Below are positions 44,113 to 53,668 of a stretch of DNA of 64,000 bases, in pieces. Each line of letters opens with the position of its first letter. Positions within the stretch are counted from its first letter, which is position 1. This DNA comes from Shimia_B sp038528385. GTDB taxonomy: Bacteria > Pseudomonadota > Alphaproteobacteria > Rhodobacterales > Rhodobacteraceae. The notes under the pieces are model-generated. The model was not told where the DNA came from and made no database searches. It saw nothing but the letters and a program-made list of their open reading frames with translations. Location of the stretch: the NCBI GenBank assembly GCA_038528385.1, contig JBCBET010000005.1, positions 132,084-196,083 on the forward strand. Direction: 5' to 3'. The position numbers and the translations under genes are program-made.

Positions 44113-45432
44113 TTGCTGACGAGACTGAGACACCGGTTTCACACGGCGCTTGAAAGGCGCATACCCGAAAAGCGGCTCTTCCTGCGCACGGATGTCGAAA
44201 CGCGCTTCGTGCGCCTCGGACCCGGCACGCAGCTCATCGCTTGGACCGGCAGCACCGCGATCGTGGCCTGGGCCATCGTGGCCACGGCGATCCTTCTCAT
44301 GGATTCCATCGGGGCCGGTAACTTCCGAGAACAGGCCAAACGCGAGCAGGCGATCTACGAGGACCGCCTCAACAGCCTGACCGGTCAGCGCGATGCCCGC
44401 GCCGCCGAAGCGGTTGCTGCCCAGGAGCGGTTCAACCTCGCGCTGGAGCAGGTCTCCATCATGCAGGCGGAACTCCTGGAAAGCGAAGATCGCCGCCGGG
44501 AGCTCGAACGGGGCATGGAGGTCGTGCAGGCCACGCTGCGGCGCGTGGCGGTGGAGCGTGACGCCGCCCAAGAGGCACTCGCCGAAGAGCTGGCCACGCT
44601 GGCCGCCAATGGCGGCGCGGCGCCGGACGCCCTGCGCGCCGGGGAGGTGGAGGCGACCCTCGCCTTCCTCGCCGACGCGCTCGCCGTCACTGCCGAGGAG
44701 CGGGACACCGAGGCCGCCGATGCCGCCCTCGCCCTCTCCCTCGCCTCGGAGATGGAAACCGAGCTCAAGCTTCTGGAGGCGCGCAACGACCAGATCTTCC
44801 GCCGTCTCGAGGAGGCCATGACCGTGAGCGTCGAGCCGCTCGACAAAATGTTCCGCGCGGCGGGCCTGCCCACGGAGAGCCTGCTCGAACAGGTGCGGCG
44901 CGGCTATTCGGGGCAAGGCGGGCCGCTCACGCCGCTCATGATCTCCACCCGCGGCAGCGGTCCCAACCCCGACGGGGTCCGCGCGAACCGGATCCTCGAT
45001 GAGCTCGACAGGATGAACCTCTACCGCATCGCCGCCGAGAGGGCACCGTTCTCGCACCCCGTCCGCGACCGCCACCGTTTCACCTCGGGCTTCGGGCCGC
45101 GCTGGGGGCGGATGCATAACGGCGCCGATTTCGCCGCGCCCACGGGCACCGATATCTTCGCCACCGCCGATGGCGTGGTGATCCATGCGGGCTGGCTGTC
45201 GGGCTATGGCCGCCTGATCAAGATCCAGCACGAGTTCGGGATCGAAACGCGCTACGCGCATTTGTCCAAGATTCGCGTAAATGTGGGTCAGCGGGTATCG
45301 CGCGGACAGCATATCGGTGATATGGGCAACAGTGGACGGTCCACAGGCACCCACCTGCACTACGAAATCCGCGTCGGCGGCAAGCCCGTCAATCCGATGA
45401 TCTACATCAAGGCTGCACAAGATGTTTTCTAA
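44113..45432 (+). CDS. M23 family peptidoglycan endopeptidase, membrane-anchored
   Basis: A 439-aa protein from a TTG start at 44113 (LLTRLRHRFHTALERRIPEKR); no ATG or GTG is available before the membrane helix, so the start is a best guess. One helix (STAIVAWAIVATAILLMDSI) is followed by a long periplasmic coiled coil (about 90-220), then a LytM/M23 domain with zinc-ligand motifs RMHNGADFAAP and THLHYEIRVGG. It overlaps the bactofilin gene by 11 bp. In Hyphomonas and relatives such a bactofilin and M23 peptidase form a conserved shape-determining module, so a joint role in local peptidoglycan cleavage is likely. Confidence 0.88.
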   Translation: MLTRLRHRFHTALERRIPEKRLFLRTDVETRFVRLGPGTQLIAWTGSTAIVAWAIVATAILLMDSIGAGNFREQAKREQAIYEDRLNSLTGQRDARAAEAVAAQERFNLALEQVSIMQAELLESEDRRRELERGMEVVQATLRRVAVERDAAQEALAEELATLAANGGAAPDALRAGEVEATLAFLADALAVTAEERDTEAADAALALSLASEMETELKLLEARNDQIFRRLEEAMTVSVEPLDKMFRAAGLPTESLLEQVRRGYSGQGGPLTPLMISTRGSGPNPDGVRANRILDELDRMNLYRIAAERAPFSHPVRDRHRFTSGFGPRWGRMHNGADFAAPTGTDIFATADGVVIHAGWLSGYGRLIKIQHEFGIETRYAHLSKIRVNVGQRVSRGQHIGDMGNSGRSTGTHLHYEIRVGGKPVNPMIYIKAAQDVF

Positions 45433-45922
45433 GAGCAAAATCAACGAGCCCGCGTCGTCGGGCGACACTGCACCGAAGCCGGAGACGAAGTCCGAGGCGC
45501 CGAAACCCGAGTTCAAAAGCTCCGTGGCCGCGACGCCGAAGGCCAAACCGCCGGCCTCCACCCTCTCCGCCGATCTCACGATCCAGGGCAACCTGAAGAC
45601 GTCCGGCGACATCCAGATCGAGGGCCAGGTGGAGGGCGACATCCGCGCGCATCTTCTCACCGTGGGCGAAGGCGCCACCGTGAAGGGCGAGTGCATCGCC
45701 GACGACGTCGTCGTCAACGGCCGCATCATCGGCCGCGTGCGCGGCCTCAAGGTCCGCCTCACCTCCACCGCCCGCGTGGAAGGCGACATCATCCACAAGA
45801 CCATCGCCATCGAAAGCGGCGCGCATTTCGAGGGTTCCGTCCAGCGGCAGGACGATCCGCTCTCCACGAGTTCGAAGAAGCCGGTGCCGAAAGGCGCGCC
45901 CGCTGCGGCGAACGCCGAGTAA
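45422..45922 (+). CDS. Bactofilin cytoskeletal protein
   Basis: A 166-aa protein. The central bactofilin domain is a right-handed beta helix of short repeats: LTIQGNLKTSGDIQIEGQVEG, HLLTVGEGATVKGECIADD, VVVNGRIIGRVRGLKVRL, ARVEGDIIHKTIAIESGAHFEG. It is flanked by lysine/proline/alanine-rich unstructured tails. Bactofilins polymerise without nucleotide and recruit cell-wall enzymes. The start overlaps the M23 peptidase gene by 11 bp, the strongest hint that the two products act together at the membrane. Confidence 0.92.
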   Translation: MFSKSKINEPASSGDTAPKPETKSEAPKPEFKSSVAATPKAKPPASTLSADLTIQGNLKTSGDIQIEGQVEGDIRAHLLTVGEGATVKGECIADDVVVNGRIIGRVRGLKVRLTSTARVEGDIIHKTIAIESGAHFEGSVQRQDDPLSTSSKKPVPKGAPAAANAE

Positions 45923-45938
45923 CCCGGGCCCGCACCCC

Positions 45939-47396
45939 ATGGTGACCACGGATCAAGCGCCGCAACCCTCTGCGGCGCTTTCCTTTTGCGCGGAGGAGAA
46001 CCGGCGGAAGATCCTCATCGCGGCGATCCTCGCCTCCTCGCTGGGCTTCATCGACGGCACGGTCGTCTCCATCGCGCTCCCGGCCATGCGCGCCTCGCTC
46101 GAGGCCACGCTGCCCCAGGCGCAGTGGTTCTCGAACGCCTACATGCTCTTTCTCTCCGCGCTGATCCTGGCGGGCGGCGCGCTGGGGGACCGGTTCGGCC
46201 TCGCGCGCGTCTTCTCCATCGGGATCGGCGCCTTCATCGTGGCCTCGCTCGCCTGTGCGGTGGCTCCCACGCCGGAATTCATGATCGTGGCCCGCGCGCT
46301 CAAGGGCGTGGGCGCCGCGCTCATGGTGCCGGGCTCGCTGGCGCTCATTTCCCGCGCTTACCCCAAGGCGGAGCGCGGTCGCGCCATAGGCATCTGGGCA
46401 GCGGCCTCCGCGCTCACCACGGCGCTCGGCCCCATCATCGGCGGGCTCGTGCTCACGGCCGGCGGCCCGGACTTCTGGCGCTGGATTTTCGCGATCAACC
46501 TGCCGCTCGGGCTCCTCGCGCTCTGGATCCTCAACCTCGCCGTGAAGAGCGACCCGGCCCAGGAAGGCCACCCCGTGGACTGGCTCGGCGCCCTTCTCGC
46601 CACGGCGGGCCTGGGCGCGCTGGCCTACGGGCTGACAGCGCTGGAAGGCGCGGGGCCCGCCCTGCCTGCGCTGGCCCTCTCGGCGGCGCTTCTGGCGGTC
46701 TTCCTCTGGCACGAGGCGCGCGACCCCCATCCGATGATGCCGCTGTCGCTCTTCGCCGATGCACGCTTTTCGGCGGCCAACCTCGCCACCTTCCTCCTAT
46801 ACGCGGCGCTCGGCGCGATGCTCTTTTACCTGCCCATGGCCGTCATCACCGCCTGGGAGGTCACGCCCATCGAGGCCTCCGCCGCCTTCGCGCCGCTCTC
46901 GATCTTTATCTCGACGCTGTCCACGCGCATGGGCAGCCTCGCGGACCGCCACGGGCCCGAGCCCGTCATCGCCATCGGCGCGGGGCTCGTCGCCGCGGCC
47001 TACCTCGCCACGGGGCTCACGGCGGCGTTGCAAAGTTTCTGGTTCGCCACCTTCCCGGCCATGGTGCTGGCGGGGCTCGGCATGGCCTTCGTCGTCGCGC
47101 CGCTCTCGGCGGCGGTCATGGGCAGCGTGGAGGAGACGGAGACCGGTGCCGCGTCGGGTGTGAACAACGCCATCAGCCGCATGGCGAGCCTCGTGGCCAT
47201 CGCCGCCTTCGGCTCCCTCGCCGCGTGGGCCTATGGCAATGCGGGGGGCACGCTGAGCTTTGGCGGAGATGAGACCGGGCCGGGCCACGTGGCGGCGGTC
47301 AACACCGCCTTCGCCACGATCTCCTACGTGGCCGCGGCGCTCTGCGCGGCGTCGAGCGGCGTCATGCTCCTGGCCCGGGCGAGGCGCACGGCCTGA
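45939..47396 (+). CDS. MFS exporter, DHA2 (EmrB/QacA) family
   Basis: A 485-aa transporter with about 14 membrane segments. The family motif FIDGTVVSIALPAMRASL is in helix 1, and GALGDRFGLARVF in the first loop corresponds to motif A. The helix-5 motif is GIWAAASALTTALGPIIGGLV, typical of drug/H+ antiporters. It begins 16 bp after the bactofilin stop with the same orientation. Substrate unknown; efflux of organic molecules is the usual function. Confidence 0.9.
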   Translation: MVTTDQAPQPSAALSFCAEENRRKILIAAILASSLGFIDGTVVSIALPAMRASLEATLPQAQWFSNAYMLFLSALILAGGALGDRFGLARVFSIGIGAFIVASLACAVAPTPEFMIVARALKGVGAALMVPGSLALISRAYPKAERGRAIGIWAAASALTTALGPIIGGLVLTAGGPDFWRWIFAINLPLGLLALWILNLAVKSDPAQEGHPVDWLGALLATAGLGALAYGLTALEGAGPALPALALSAALLAVFLWHEARDPHPMMPLSLFADARFSAANLATFLLYAALGAMLFYLPMAVITAWEVTPIEASAAFAPLSIFISTLSTRMGSLADRHGPEPVIAIGAGLVAAAYLATGLTAALQSFWFATFPAMVLAGLGMAFVVAPLSAAVMGSVEETETGAASGVNNAISRMASLVAIAAFGSLAAWAYGNAGGTLSFGGDETGPGHVAAVNTAFATISYVAAALCAASSGVMLLARARRTA

Positions 47397-47415
47397 CGGC
47401 CCGCGCGCCGGGCCC

Positions 47416-48540
47416 CTAGTCCTCCGCCGTGGCCTCGGCCCGGCTCTTGCCGGCCACATCCATGGCGAGCGTGGCGGCCATGAACGCGTCGAGATCCCCG
47501 TCGAGGACACCGCTCGTATTGGCCGTCTCGTGGTTTGTCCGCAGATCCTTCACCATCTGGTAGGGCTGGAGGACGTAGGAGCGGATCTGGTTGCCCCAGC
47601 CCGCGGAGCCCTTGGACTCGTGGGCCTCGTTAATGGCCGCGTTCCGGCGGTCGAGCTCCATCTGGTAGAGCCGCGATTTGAGCGCCTTCATGGCGATGTC
47701 GCGGTTCTGGTGCTGGGATTTCTCCGAGGACGTCACCACGATCCCCGTGGGCGCGTGGGTGATCCGCACCGCGGAGTCGGTCGTGTTCACGTGCTGCCCG
47801 CCCGCGCCGGAGGAGCGGTACGTGTCGATGCGGATATCGGCCGGGTTCACCTCGATCTCGATATTGTCGTCCACCACCGGATAGACCCAGACGGAGGCGA
47901 AGGACGTCTCCCGCGTGCCCTTGCCGAAGGGCGAGATCCGCACCAGGCGGTGGACGCCGCTCTCTGATTTCAGCCAGCCGTAGGCATTCATCCCGCTGAT
48001 CTTGTAGCCGACGGACTTGATGCCCGCCTCGGTGCCGGCCTCCTCGGATTGCAGTTCGACCTTGTAGCCCTTTTTCTCCGCCCAGCGGACATACATCCGC
48101 TGGAGCATCTGGGCCCAGTCGCAGGCCTCCGTGCCGCCCGCACCGGCATTGATCTCGAGGAAGGTGTCGTTGCCGTCGGCCTCGCCGTCGAGCAGCGCCT
48201 CGAGCTCTTTCTGCGCGGCCTTCTCGGCCAGGGCCTTGATGGCGCCCTCGGCGTCGGCGACGACCTCCGCGTCGCCCTCCGCCTCGCCCAGCTCGATGAG
48301 CTCCACGTTGTCGGTGAGCTCGCCGCGGATCGCCTCGTAGTCGGCCATCTTGTCCATCAGCGCCTGACGGTCACGCATCAGCTTTTGCGCGCGGGCCTGA
48401 TCGTCCCAGAGGTTCGGGTCCTCGATCATGGCGTCGAACTCTTCCATGCGGTGCGCCGCGGTCTCGATGTCCATCCGCTGGCCGAGCAGATCGAGCGATT
48501 TCTCGATCGCCTCGGCGAGTGACTGAATTTCCGTGCGCAT
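47416..48540 (-). CDS. prfB: Peptide chain release factor 2
   Basis: A 374-aa class I release factor recognising UAA and UGA. The tripeptide selector SPF is in VHRLVRISPFGKG, and the catalytic GGQ is in YRSSGAGGQHVNTTDSAV. The frame is uninterrupted from the ATG, so the programmed +1 frameshift found in many prfB genes is absent, as is normal in this group. It follows mrcA on the same strand after 76 bp. Confidence 0.96.
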   Translation of the reverse strand: MRTEIQSLAEAIEKSLDLLGQRMDIETAAHRMEEFDAMIEDPNLWDDQARAQKLMRDRQALMDKMADYEAIRGELTDNVELIELGEAEGDAEVVADAEGAIKALAEKAAQKELEALLDGEADGNDTFLEINAGAGGTEACDWAQMLQRMYVRWAEKKGYKVELQSEEAGTEAGIKSVGYKISGMNAYGWLKSESGVHRLVRISPFGKGTRETSFASVWVYPVVDDNIEIEVNPADIRIDTYRSSGAGGQHVNTTDSAVRITHAPTGIVVTSSEKSQHQNRDIAMKALKSRLYQMELDRRNAAINEAHESKGSAGWGNQIRSYVLQPYQMVKDLRTNHETANTSGVLDGDLDAFMAATLAMDVAGKSRAEATAED

Positions 48541-48598
48541 GGGGACCTCCGTCTGAGGCCGCTTACGTACCGCCGTGCCCCCGCGCTTACAACCCGGG

Positions 48599-48616
48599 GC
48601 ACGCGAAGGCGCGTGC
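48599..48616 (-). terminator. Hairpin between mrcA and prfB
   Basis: GCACGCG (48599-48605) pairs with CGCGTGC (48610-48616) around a 4-nt loop, immediately after the mrcA stop codon on the minus strand. No U-tract follows; it could be a partial terminator or processing site within the operon. Confidence 0.4.
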
Positions 48617-51163
48617 CTAGTAGAGACCGCCGGAGCCGAGCGCGCCCACGGAGGCAGGGCCCCCCACCGTCGCCGTCGTGCCGTCGGACTTCTGGATCGT
48701 GCGCACGGCCTCGGTCTCCCCCGAGCTGAAGAGCGGGATGTCGCTGCTCATGGCAAAGCCGCCGTCGAAGGTCAGGCCAAAGATCGGCTCCTCGCCCTCG
48801 CGGAAATACTCGGCCACGACATTCTCGCCGAAGGCCTCGTTCGAGAGGCGCGCGCCGGTGAAGCGGTCGATATTGATGAAGACCCCGCCCGGGGGCACGT
48901 CGAAGGCCTCGCCGCCGTATTTCTCCACCGCCGCTTCCATGAAGTCCTGAAAGACCGGTCCGCACATGGAGCCGCCGCCCGCGCCGCGCCCGAGGGGGGC
49001 GGGATCATCGAAACCGATATAGCAGCCCGCGACCATGTTGGAGGAAAAGCCCACGAACCAGACATCCTTGGCATCGTTCGTGGTGCCGGTCTTGCCCGCG
49101 ATGGGCACGGGCAGGTTCACCGTGCGCGCCGCCGTGCCGCGCTGCACCACGCCCTCCATCATGGAGGTGAGCTGGTAGGCGGTGACGGCGTCCATCACCC
49201 GCTCCCGGTTCGACCAGATGAAGGGCGGCTCGCCCGCGCGGAGATCGGGGTTGCCGCAATCCTCGCATGTGCGCTGGTCGTGGCGGAAGACGGTCTTGCC
49301 ATAGCGGTCCTGCACGCGGTCCACGAGCGTGGGCTCCACCCGCTCGCCGCCATTGGCGAACATCGCGTAGGCGGCCACCATCTTGAAGAGCGTGGTCTCG
49401 TCGGAGCCGAGGGAGGCCGCGAGGAACTCCGTCATCTGGTCGTAGACCCCGAACCGCTCCGCGTAGGAGGCCACGGTGCCCATGCCGATCTCCTGGGCGA
49501 GGCGGATGGTCATGAGGTTCCGCGAGCGTTCGATCCCGGTGCGGACGGGCGTGGGCCCGTAGAACTGGTTGGAGGCGTTGCGCGGCCGCCAAACGCCCTG
49601 GGGCGTGTTGATCTCGATGGGCGCGTCGATGACGATGGTGGCCGGCGAATAGCCGCTGTCGAGCGCCGCGGCATAGACGAAGGGCTTGAAGGAGGAGCCC
49701 GGCTGCCGCTCGGCCTGCGTGGCGCGGTTGAAGACGGAATGCTGGTATGAAAACCCGCCCTGCATCGCGAGCACACGGCCGGTATTGACGTCCATGGCGA
49801 CAAAGCCGCCCTGCACCTCCGGCACCTGGCGCAGGCTCCAGCCGTCGTCCTGGAGGCGGACATGGACGACGTCGCCCACGCTCACCAGATCGCCCACGGC
49901 ATTGGCACCCGCCCAGCTCAGATCGCCCGCGGGGACGGTGGCCGCGCCCGCGATGCCTTCAACGCCTAGGGTGGCCGCGCTGCCCGCCTCGAGCACCACC
50001 GCCGGGACCCACGGCCCGTCGAGCACGATATCACGCGCCACGTCCACCGCGCTCAGCGCCGCGCGCCAGTCTTCCTCCGTGCCGAGCGCCTCGGCGGCGA
50101 TGGTCTCCCCCGTGCCGCGCCACGCACCCTGGCGGCGGTCATACTCCTCGAGCCCCCGGCGCAGGGCCTCTGCGGCCTCCACCTGCATCTCCGGGTCGAT
50201 CGTCGCGCGCACGCTGTAGCCGCCGGAGAAGAACTCCGCCTCGCCGAAATCGCGGGTGAGCTGGCGCCGGATCTCGTCGGTGAAGTAATCGCGCGGCGGC
50301 AGGGCGGATTTGAAGCTCTCGAAATCGCCCGACTGCACGGTGCGCAGCGGCTCCTCCCGCGCGCTCTGGTAGGCGGCCTGGCTCAGATAGCCGTTCTCGT
50401 ACATCTCGCGGAGGACGAAGTTCCGACGCTCCACCGCGCGGTCGTATTCCCGCACGGGGTGGTAGGTGGAGGGCGCCTTGGGCAGCACGGCGAGGTAGGC
50501 CGCCTCGGGCGCGGTGAGGTCGCGGAGCGACTTGTTGAAATAGGTCTGGGCCGCCGCCGCCACGCCGTAGGAATTCTGGCCGAGGAAGATCTCGTTGAGA
50601 TAGAGCTCGAGGATCTGATCCTTCGACAGCGTCTTCTCGATGCGCGTGGCGAGGATGATCTCCTTGATCTTGCGCTCCACGGAGCGCGACCCGTCCAGGA
50701 GGAAGTTCTTCATCACCTGCTGGGTGATGGTGGAGGCCCCGCGCAGCTCCTCGCCCCGGCTGACGACAGCGTCGCGGATCGCGGCGGCGATGCCGCGCGG
50801 GTCATAGCCCGTGTGATCGTAGAAATTCTTGTCCTCGGCGGAGATGAAGGCCGCCTTCACCAGCGGCGGGATGTCGTCGGCGGAAGCGAAGAGGCGGCGT
50901 TCGGAGGCGAACTCATCGATGATGCGCCCCTCGCCGGAATAGATCCGGCTGATCGTCTTCGGCGCGTAGGTGGCGAGTTCTCCGTAGGACGGCAGATCGC
51001 GGCCATACATGTGGAAGACACCGCCGATCCCCAGCGCCACCATGAAGATGCCCAACGTGACAAAGGAGAAGAGCCCGCCCAGGATCGAGAGCAGAAATCG
51101 CGTCACCCCGCCCACGGCGCGGCTCGTGGCGTCGACGCCGGTCTTGATGGCCTTTGCGCTCAT
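48617..51163 (-). CDS. mrcA: Penicillin-binding protein 1A (bifunctional transglycosylase/transpeptidase)
   Basis: An 848-aa class A PBP. One N-terminal membrane helix (FLLSILGGLFSFVTLGIFMVALG) leads into the glycosyltransferase domain with AFISAEDKNFYDHTGYDPRGI and GASTITQQVMKNFLLDGSRS. An OB-like insert and the transpeptidase domain follow, with active-site PGSSFKPFVYAAAL (SxxK), SRN in IERSRNLMT, and KTGTTNDAKDVWF. It polymerises and crosslinks peptidoglycan. It lies between an amidase gene and prfB on one strand, a conserved cell-wall group in Rhodobacterales as I recall. Confidence 0.96.
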   Translation of the reverse strand: MSAKAIKTGVDATSRAVGGVTRFLLSILGGLFSFVTLGIFMVALGIGGVFHMYGRDLPSYGELATYAPKTISRIYSGEGRIIDEFASERRLFASADDIPPLVKAAFISAEDKNFYDHTGYDPRGIAAAIRDAVVSRGEELRGASTITQQVMKNFLLDGSRSVERKIKEIILATRIEKTLSKDQILELYLNEIFLGQNSYGVAAAAQTYFNKSLRDLTAPEAAYLAVLPKAPSTYHPVREYDRAVERRNFVLREMYENGYLSQAAYQSAREEPLRTVQSGDFESFKSALPPRDYFTDEIRRQLTRDFGEAEFFSGGYSVRATIDPEMQVEAAEALRRGLEEYDRRQGAWRGTGETIAAEALGTEEDWRAALSAVDVARDIVLDGPWVPAVVLEAGSAATLGVEGIAGAATVPAGDLSWAGANAVGDLVSVGDVVHVRLQDDGWSLRQVPEVQGGFVAMDVNTGRVLAMQGGFSYQHSVFNRATQAERQPGSSFKPFVYAAALDSGYSPATIVIDAPIEINTPQGVWRPRNASNQFYGPTPVRTGIERSRNLMTIRLAQEIGMGTVASYAERFGVYDQMTEFLAASLGSDETTLFKMVAAYAMFANGGERVEPTLVDRVQDRYGKTVFRHDQRTCEDCGNPDLRAGEPPFIWSNRERVMDAVTAYQLTSMMEGVVQRGTAARTVNLPVPIAGKTGTTNDAKDVWFVGFSSNMVAGCYIGFDDPAPLGRGAGGGSMCGPVFQDFMEAAVEKYGGEAFDVPPGGVFINIDRFTGARLSNEAFGENVVAEYFREGEEPIFGLTFDGGFAMSSDIPLFSSGETEAVRTIQKSDGTTATVGGPASVGALGSGGLY

Positions 51164-51233
51164 CGGAGCCTCTCCTCGTTCGGTGCATCGCTTTTGCCAG
51201 AAAGCGGCCGCCGCTTCAAATCACTGCGGTCAC

Positions 51234-52436
51234 TTACTGGCGAAGAAGCGCGCGCTCCGCGCGGTCCGCCTCAGCCCAGTTTTTGATCCCGTCGGCTAGG
51301 CCGCGGATGATGCGGCCGCGCTTTTCGGGGCTCTGGAGCTCCAGCCGGTCGCGGTCGGAGCTGAGAAACCCCACCTCCACCAGAACGGAGGGCACATCGG
51401 CGCTCCGCAGGACGGCGAAATCCGCTGCCCGGCGGGGGTTCGAGTTGAGCCGTGCCCCCCGCCCCGCGAGCCCCCGGACGACGTCGCCCTGCAAGGTGGC
51501 GGAGCGCGGCGCGATATCGAGCCGCGCGAGATCGAGGAGGATCGTGGCGATCTCGTCGCCCTGCCCGCCCAGGTCCACGCCCGCGAGGATATCGGCGCGG
51601 TTGTGCCGCTCGGCGAGGAGCGCGGAGGCCGCATCGGTGGCCTCGTCCGCGAGGACATAGGCCGTGGCCCCCTCGGCATAGCCCTCCTCCAGAGCGTCGG
51701 CATGGAGCGAGATGAAAGCATCCGCGCCGAGCTGCCGCGCCAGCGCCGCCCGCGCGGGCAGGCTCGTGAAGACGTCCGCGTCCCGCGTCAGGTGCACGTC
51801 GAAATCACCGGCCCGCCGGAGCGCATCGCGCAGCTCAAGCGCCATCAGGAGCATGAGGTCGGCCTCCCGCACGCCGCCACGCTCCGCGCCGGGATCGACC
51901 CCGCCATGGCCGGGATCGATGACGACGACCATGTCCCCGCCCGCCGCCGCCGCCCGGGGCGCGCTGCGCCGAGGCGCGAGGGCACTCGACGGTGCACCAG
52001 CGGCGGCGCGGAACGCCTCCTCCGACCGGCGCGCGAGCTCCACGGTGAGCGTGGCGCGCCCCTCCCCCTGCCGGAACGCGCTGCGCTCCAGGACGAACGG
52101 CGCCTTGAGCGGCACCACGAGGCCCGACCATCCCGGCGCCAGACCGCCCAGCACCGCGGGGCCCGCATCGCGCGTCGCCAGCACCGGCGCGTCCGGACCC
52201 GGCCAGCGCATATCCGCGAATTCGAGCACCAGCCGATGGGGATCGGCCAGCGTGTAGACCCGGTAGGGCACCCCCCGGCTGAGGGCCAGCGTCAGCGTCA
52301 GGCGCCCCCGCGCCTGGTCGAGCCGGCTCTCCCCGGGCAGCAGGCGCGCAGGCGCGTCTGGCGCCTCGGGCGTCTTTGCGACCACGGGTCCAGCAAGGCT
52401 TGCTAGCCAAATGAGAATGAGTGCGACTGCCCGCAT
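51234..52436 (-). CDS. N-acetylmuramoyl-L-alanine amidase (AmiC type)
   Basis: A 400-aa periplasmic zinc amidase that helps daughter-cell separation. A signal peptide (VALILIWLASLAGPVVA) precedes an AMIN-like beta domain (residues ~30-145, with RLTLTLALSRGVPYRVYTL and HRLVLEFADM). The catalytic Amidase_3 domain begins VVVIDPGHGGVDPGAERGG and has ADAFISLHADAL and VLVEVGFLSS with the zinc and catalytic residues. It precedes mrcA by 70 bp. Confidence 0.93.
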   Translation of the reverse strand: MRAVALILIWLASLAGPVVAKTPEAPDAPARLLPGESRLDQARGRLTLTLALSRGVPYRVYTLADPHRLVLEFADMRWPGPDAPVLATRDAGPAVLGGLAPGWSGLVVPLKAPFVLERSAFRQGEGRATLTVELARRSEEAFRAAAGAPSSALAPRRSAPRAAAAGGDMVVVIDPGHGGVDPGAERGGVREADLMLLMALELRDALRRAGDFDVHLTRDADVFTSLPARAALARQLGADAFISLHADALEEGYAEGATAYVLADEATDAASALLAERHNRADILAGVDLGGQGDEIATILLDLARLDIAPRSATLQGDVVRGLAGRGARLNSNPRRAADFAVLRSADVPSVLVEVGFLSSDRDRLELQSPEKRGRIIRGLADGIKNWAEADRAERALLRQ

Positions 52437-52490
52437 CCGCCTGCTCTTTGTTTCGCACGGTCTTTACCAAAGCACCGGCGGCGCGGCCAC

Positions 52491-53645
52491 TCACATGGCC
52501 CGGCGCGAGGCAAAAAACCGCGTGAGCCGGGCGAGCCCCTCCTCGATATCCGCCGTCGCCCGCGCGTAGCTGAGCCTCAGCGTCCGCGCGCCGCGCGCGG
52601 CGTCGAAATCGAGGCCCGGCGTCACCGCCACGCCCGCCTCCGCGAGGATGTCCTGCGACAGCGCGAGGCTCGTATACTCGCCCGTCACGAAGGCGCTAAC
52701 GTCGAGATAGATGTAGAACGCCCCGTCGGCGGGCGAGATCACCGGAAGCTCCGCCCGCTTGAGCCCGTCGAGGAGGAGCGCGCGGTTGGCGCGGTAGGTC
52801 TCGATATGGGCATCGAGCTCCTCCTGGGCGGTGAGCGCGCCCAAGGCCGCCACCTGGCTCGCGGCGGGCGGGCAGATGAACATATTCTGCGCCAGCCGCT
52901 CCACCACGCGCACGTGGTCCTCGGGCACCACCATCCAGCCCACGCGCCAGCCGGTCATGGAGAAGTATTTCGAGAAGGAGTTGATGACGTAGACCTCGTC
53001 GGTGACCTCGAGCGCGGAGACGGCCCGCCCCTCGTAGCTGAGTCCATGGTAGATCTCGTCGGAGATGAAGGCGCAGCCTTCGGCCCGGCACGCGTCGCTC
53101 AGGGCCGCGAGCTCCCTGCGCGACAGCATCGTGCCCGTGGGATTTGCGGGCGAGGCGGCGATGAGGCCCGCGAGCCCCGCCACGTCCCCCGGCTGCGGCT
53201 GGAACCCGTGCTCCGGCGCGCCGGGGATCGAGACCGCCTCGAGCGACATGGCCTTCAGGATCTGGCGGTAGGACGGGTAGCCCGGCGCGGCGAGCCCCAC
53301 GCGGTCGCCCGCATCGAAGAGCGCCGAGAAGGCGAGGAGAAACGCGCCGGACGCGCCCGCCGTCACCACGATACGCTCGGGCGGGATGTCGAGCCCGTAC
53401 CAGCGCGCGTAATGCGCCGCGATCCCCGCCCGGAGCTCCGGCATGCCGAGCGCCACGGTGTAGCCCAGGGGCCCGGCCTCCATGGCGTCGGCAACCGCGC
53501 GACGCGCGGCCGCGGGCGCGGGTGTGGAGGGCTGGCCCACTTCCATGTGGATGATGTGGCGTCCCCCCGCCTCCGCGCGGCGCGCCGCCTCCATGACGTC
53601 CATCACGATGAAGGCATCCACGGCGCTGCGGGTTGAGGTTTTCAT
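52491..53645 (-). CDS. Class I/II pyridoxal-phosphate aminotransferase
   Basis: A 384-aa aminotransferase of the AspAT fold. The PLP-binding lysine is in VINSFSKYFSMTGWRVGW, with the upstream ASPANPTGTM loop and ISDEIYHGLSYEG aspartate. Aromatic or branched amino-acid substrates are typical of this subgroup (annotated widely as pyridoxal phosphate-dependent aminotransferase), but specificity cannot be read. It diverges from the M48 protease gene across only 23 bp. Confidence 0.9.
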   Translation of the reverse strand: MKTSTRSAVDAFIVMDVMEAARRAEAGGRHIIHMEVGQPSTPAPAAARRAVADAMEAGPLGYTVALGMPELRAGIAAHYARWYGLDIPPERIVVTAGASGAFLLAFSALFDAGDRVGLAAPGYPSYRQILKAMSLEAVSIPGAPEHGFQPQPGDVAGLAGLIAASPANPTGTMLSRRELAALSDACRAEGCAFISDEIYHGLSYEGRAVSALEVTDEVYVINSFSKYFSMTGWRVGWMVVPEDHVRVVERLAQNMFICPPAASQVAALGALTAQEELDAHIETYRANRALLLDGLKRAELPVISPADGAFYIYLDVSAFVTGEYTSLALSQDILAEAGVAVTPGLDFDAARGARTLRLSYARATADIEEGLARLTRFFASRRAM

Positions 53646-53668
53646 GGCTCTCCTCCTATGGTCCGCGC

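Noticed and set aside
43420..45867. 815-aa minus-strand frame across bcp, M23 and bactofilin
   Set aside because: Spans three recognised genes on the opposite strand and holds no domain; a GC-rich antisense open frame.
47416..48540. Programmed frameshift in prfB
   Set aside because: The frame is continuous from the first ATG with no in-frame stop or slippery CTTTGA, so no frameshift is needed.
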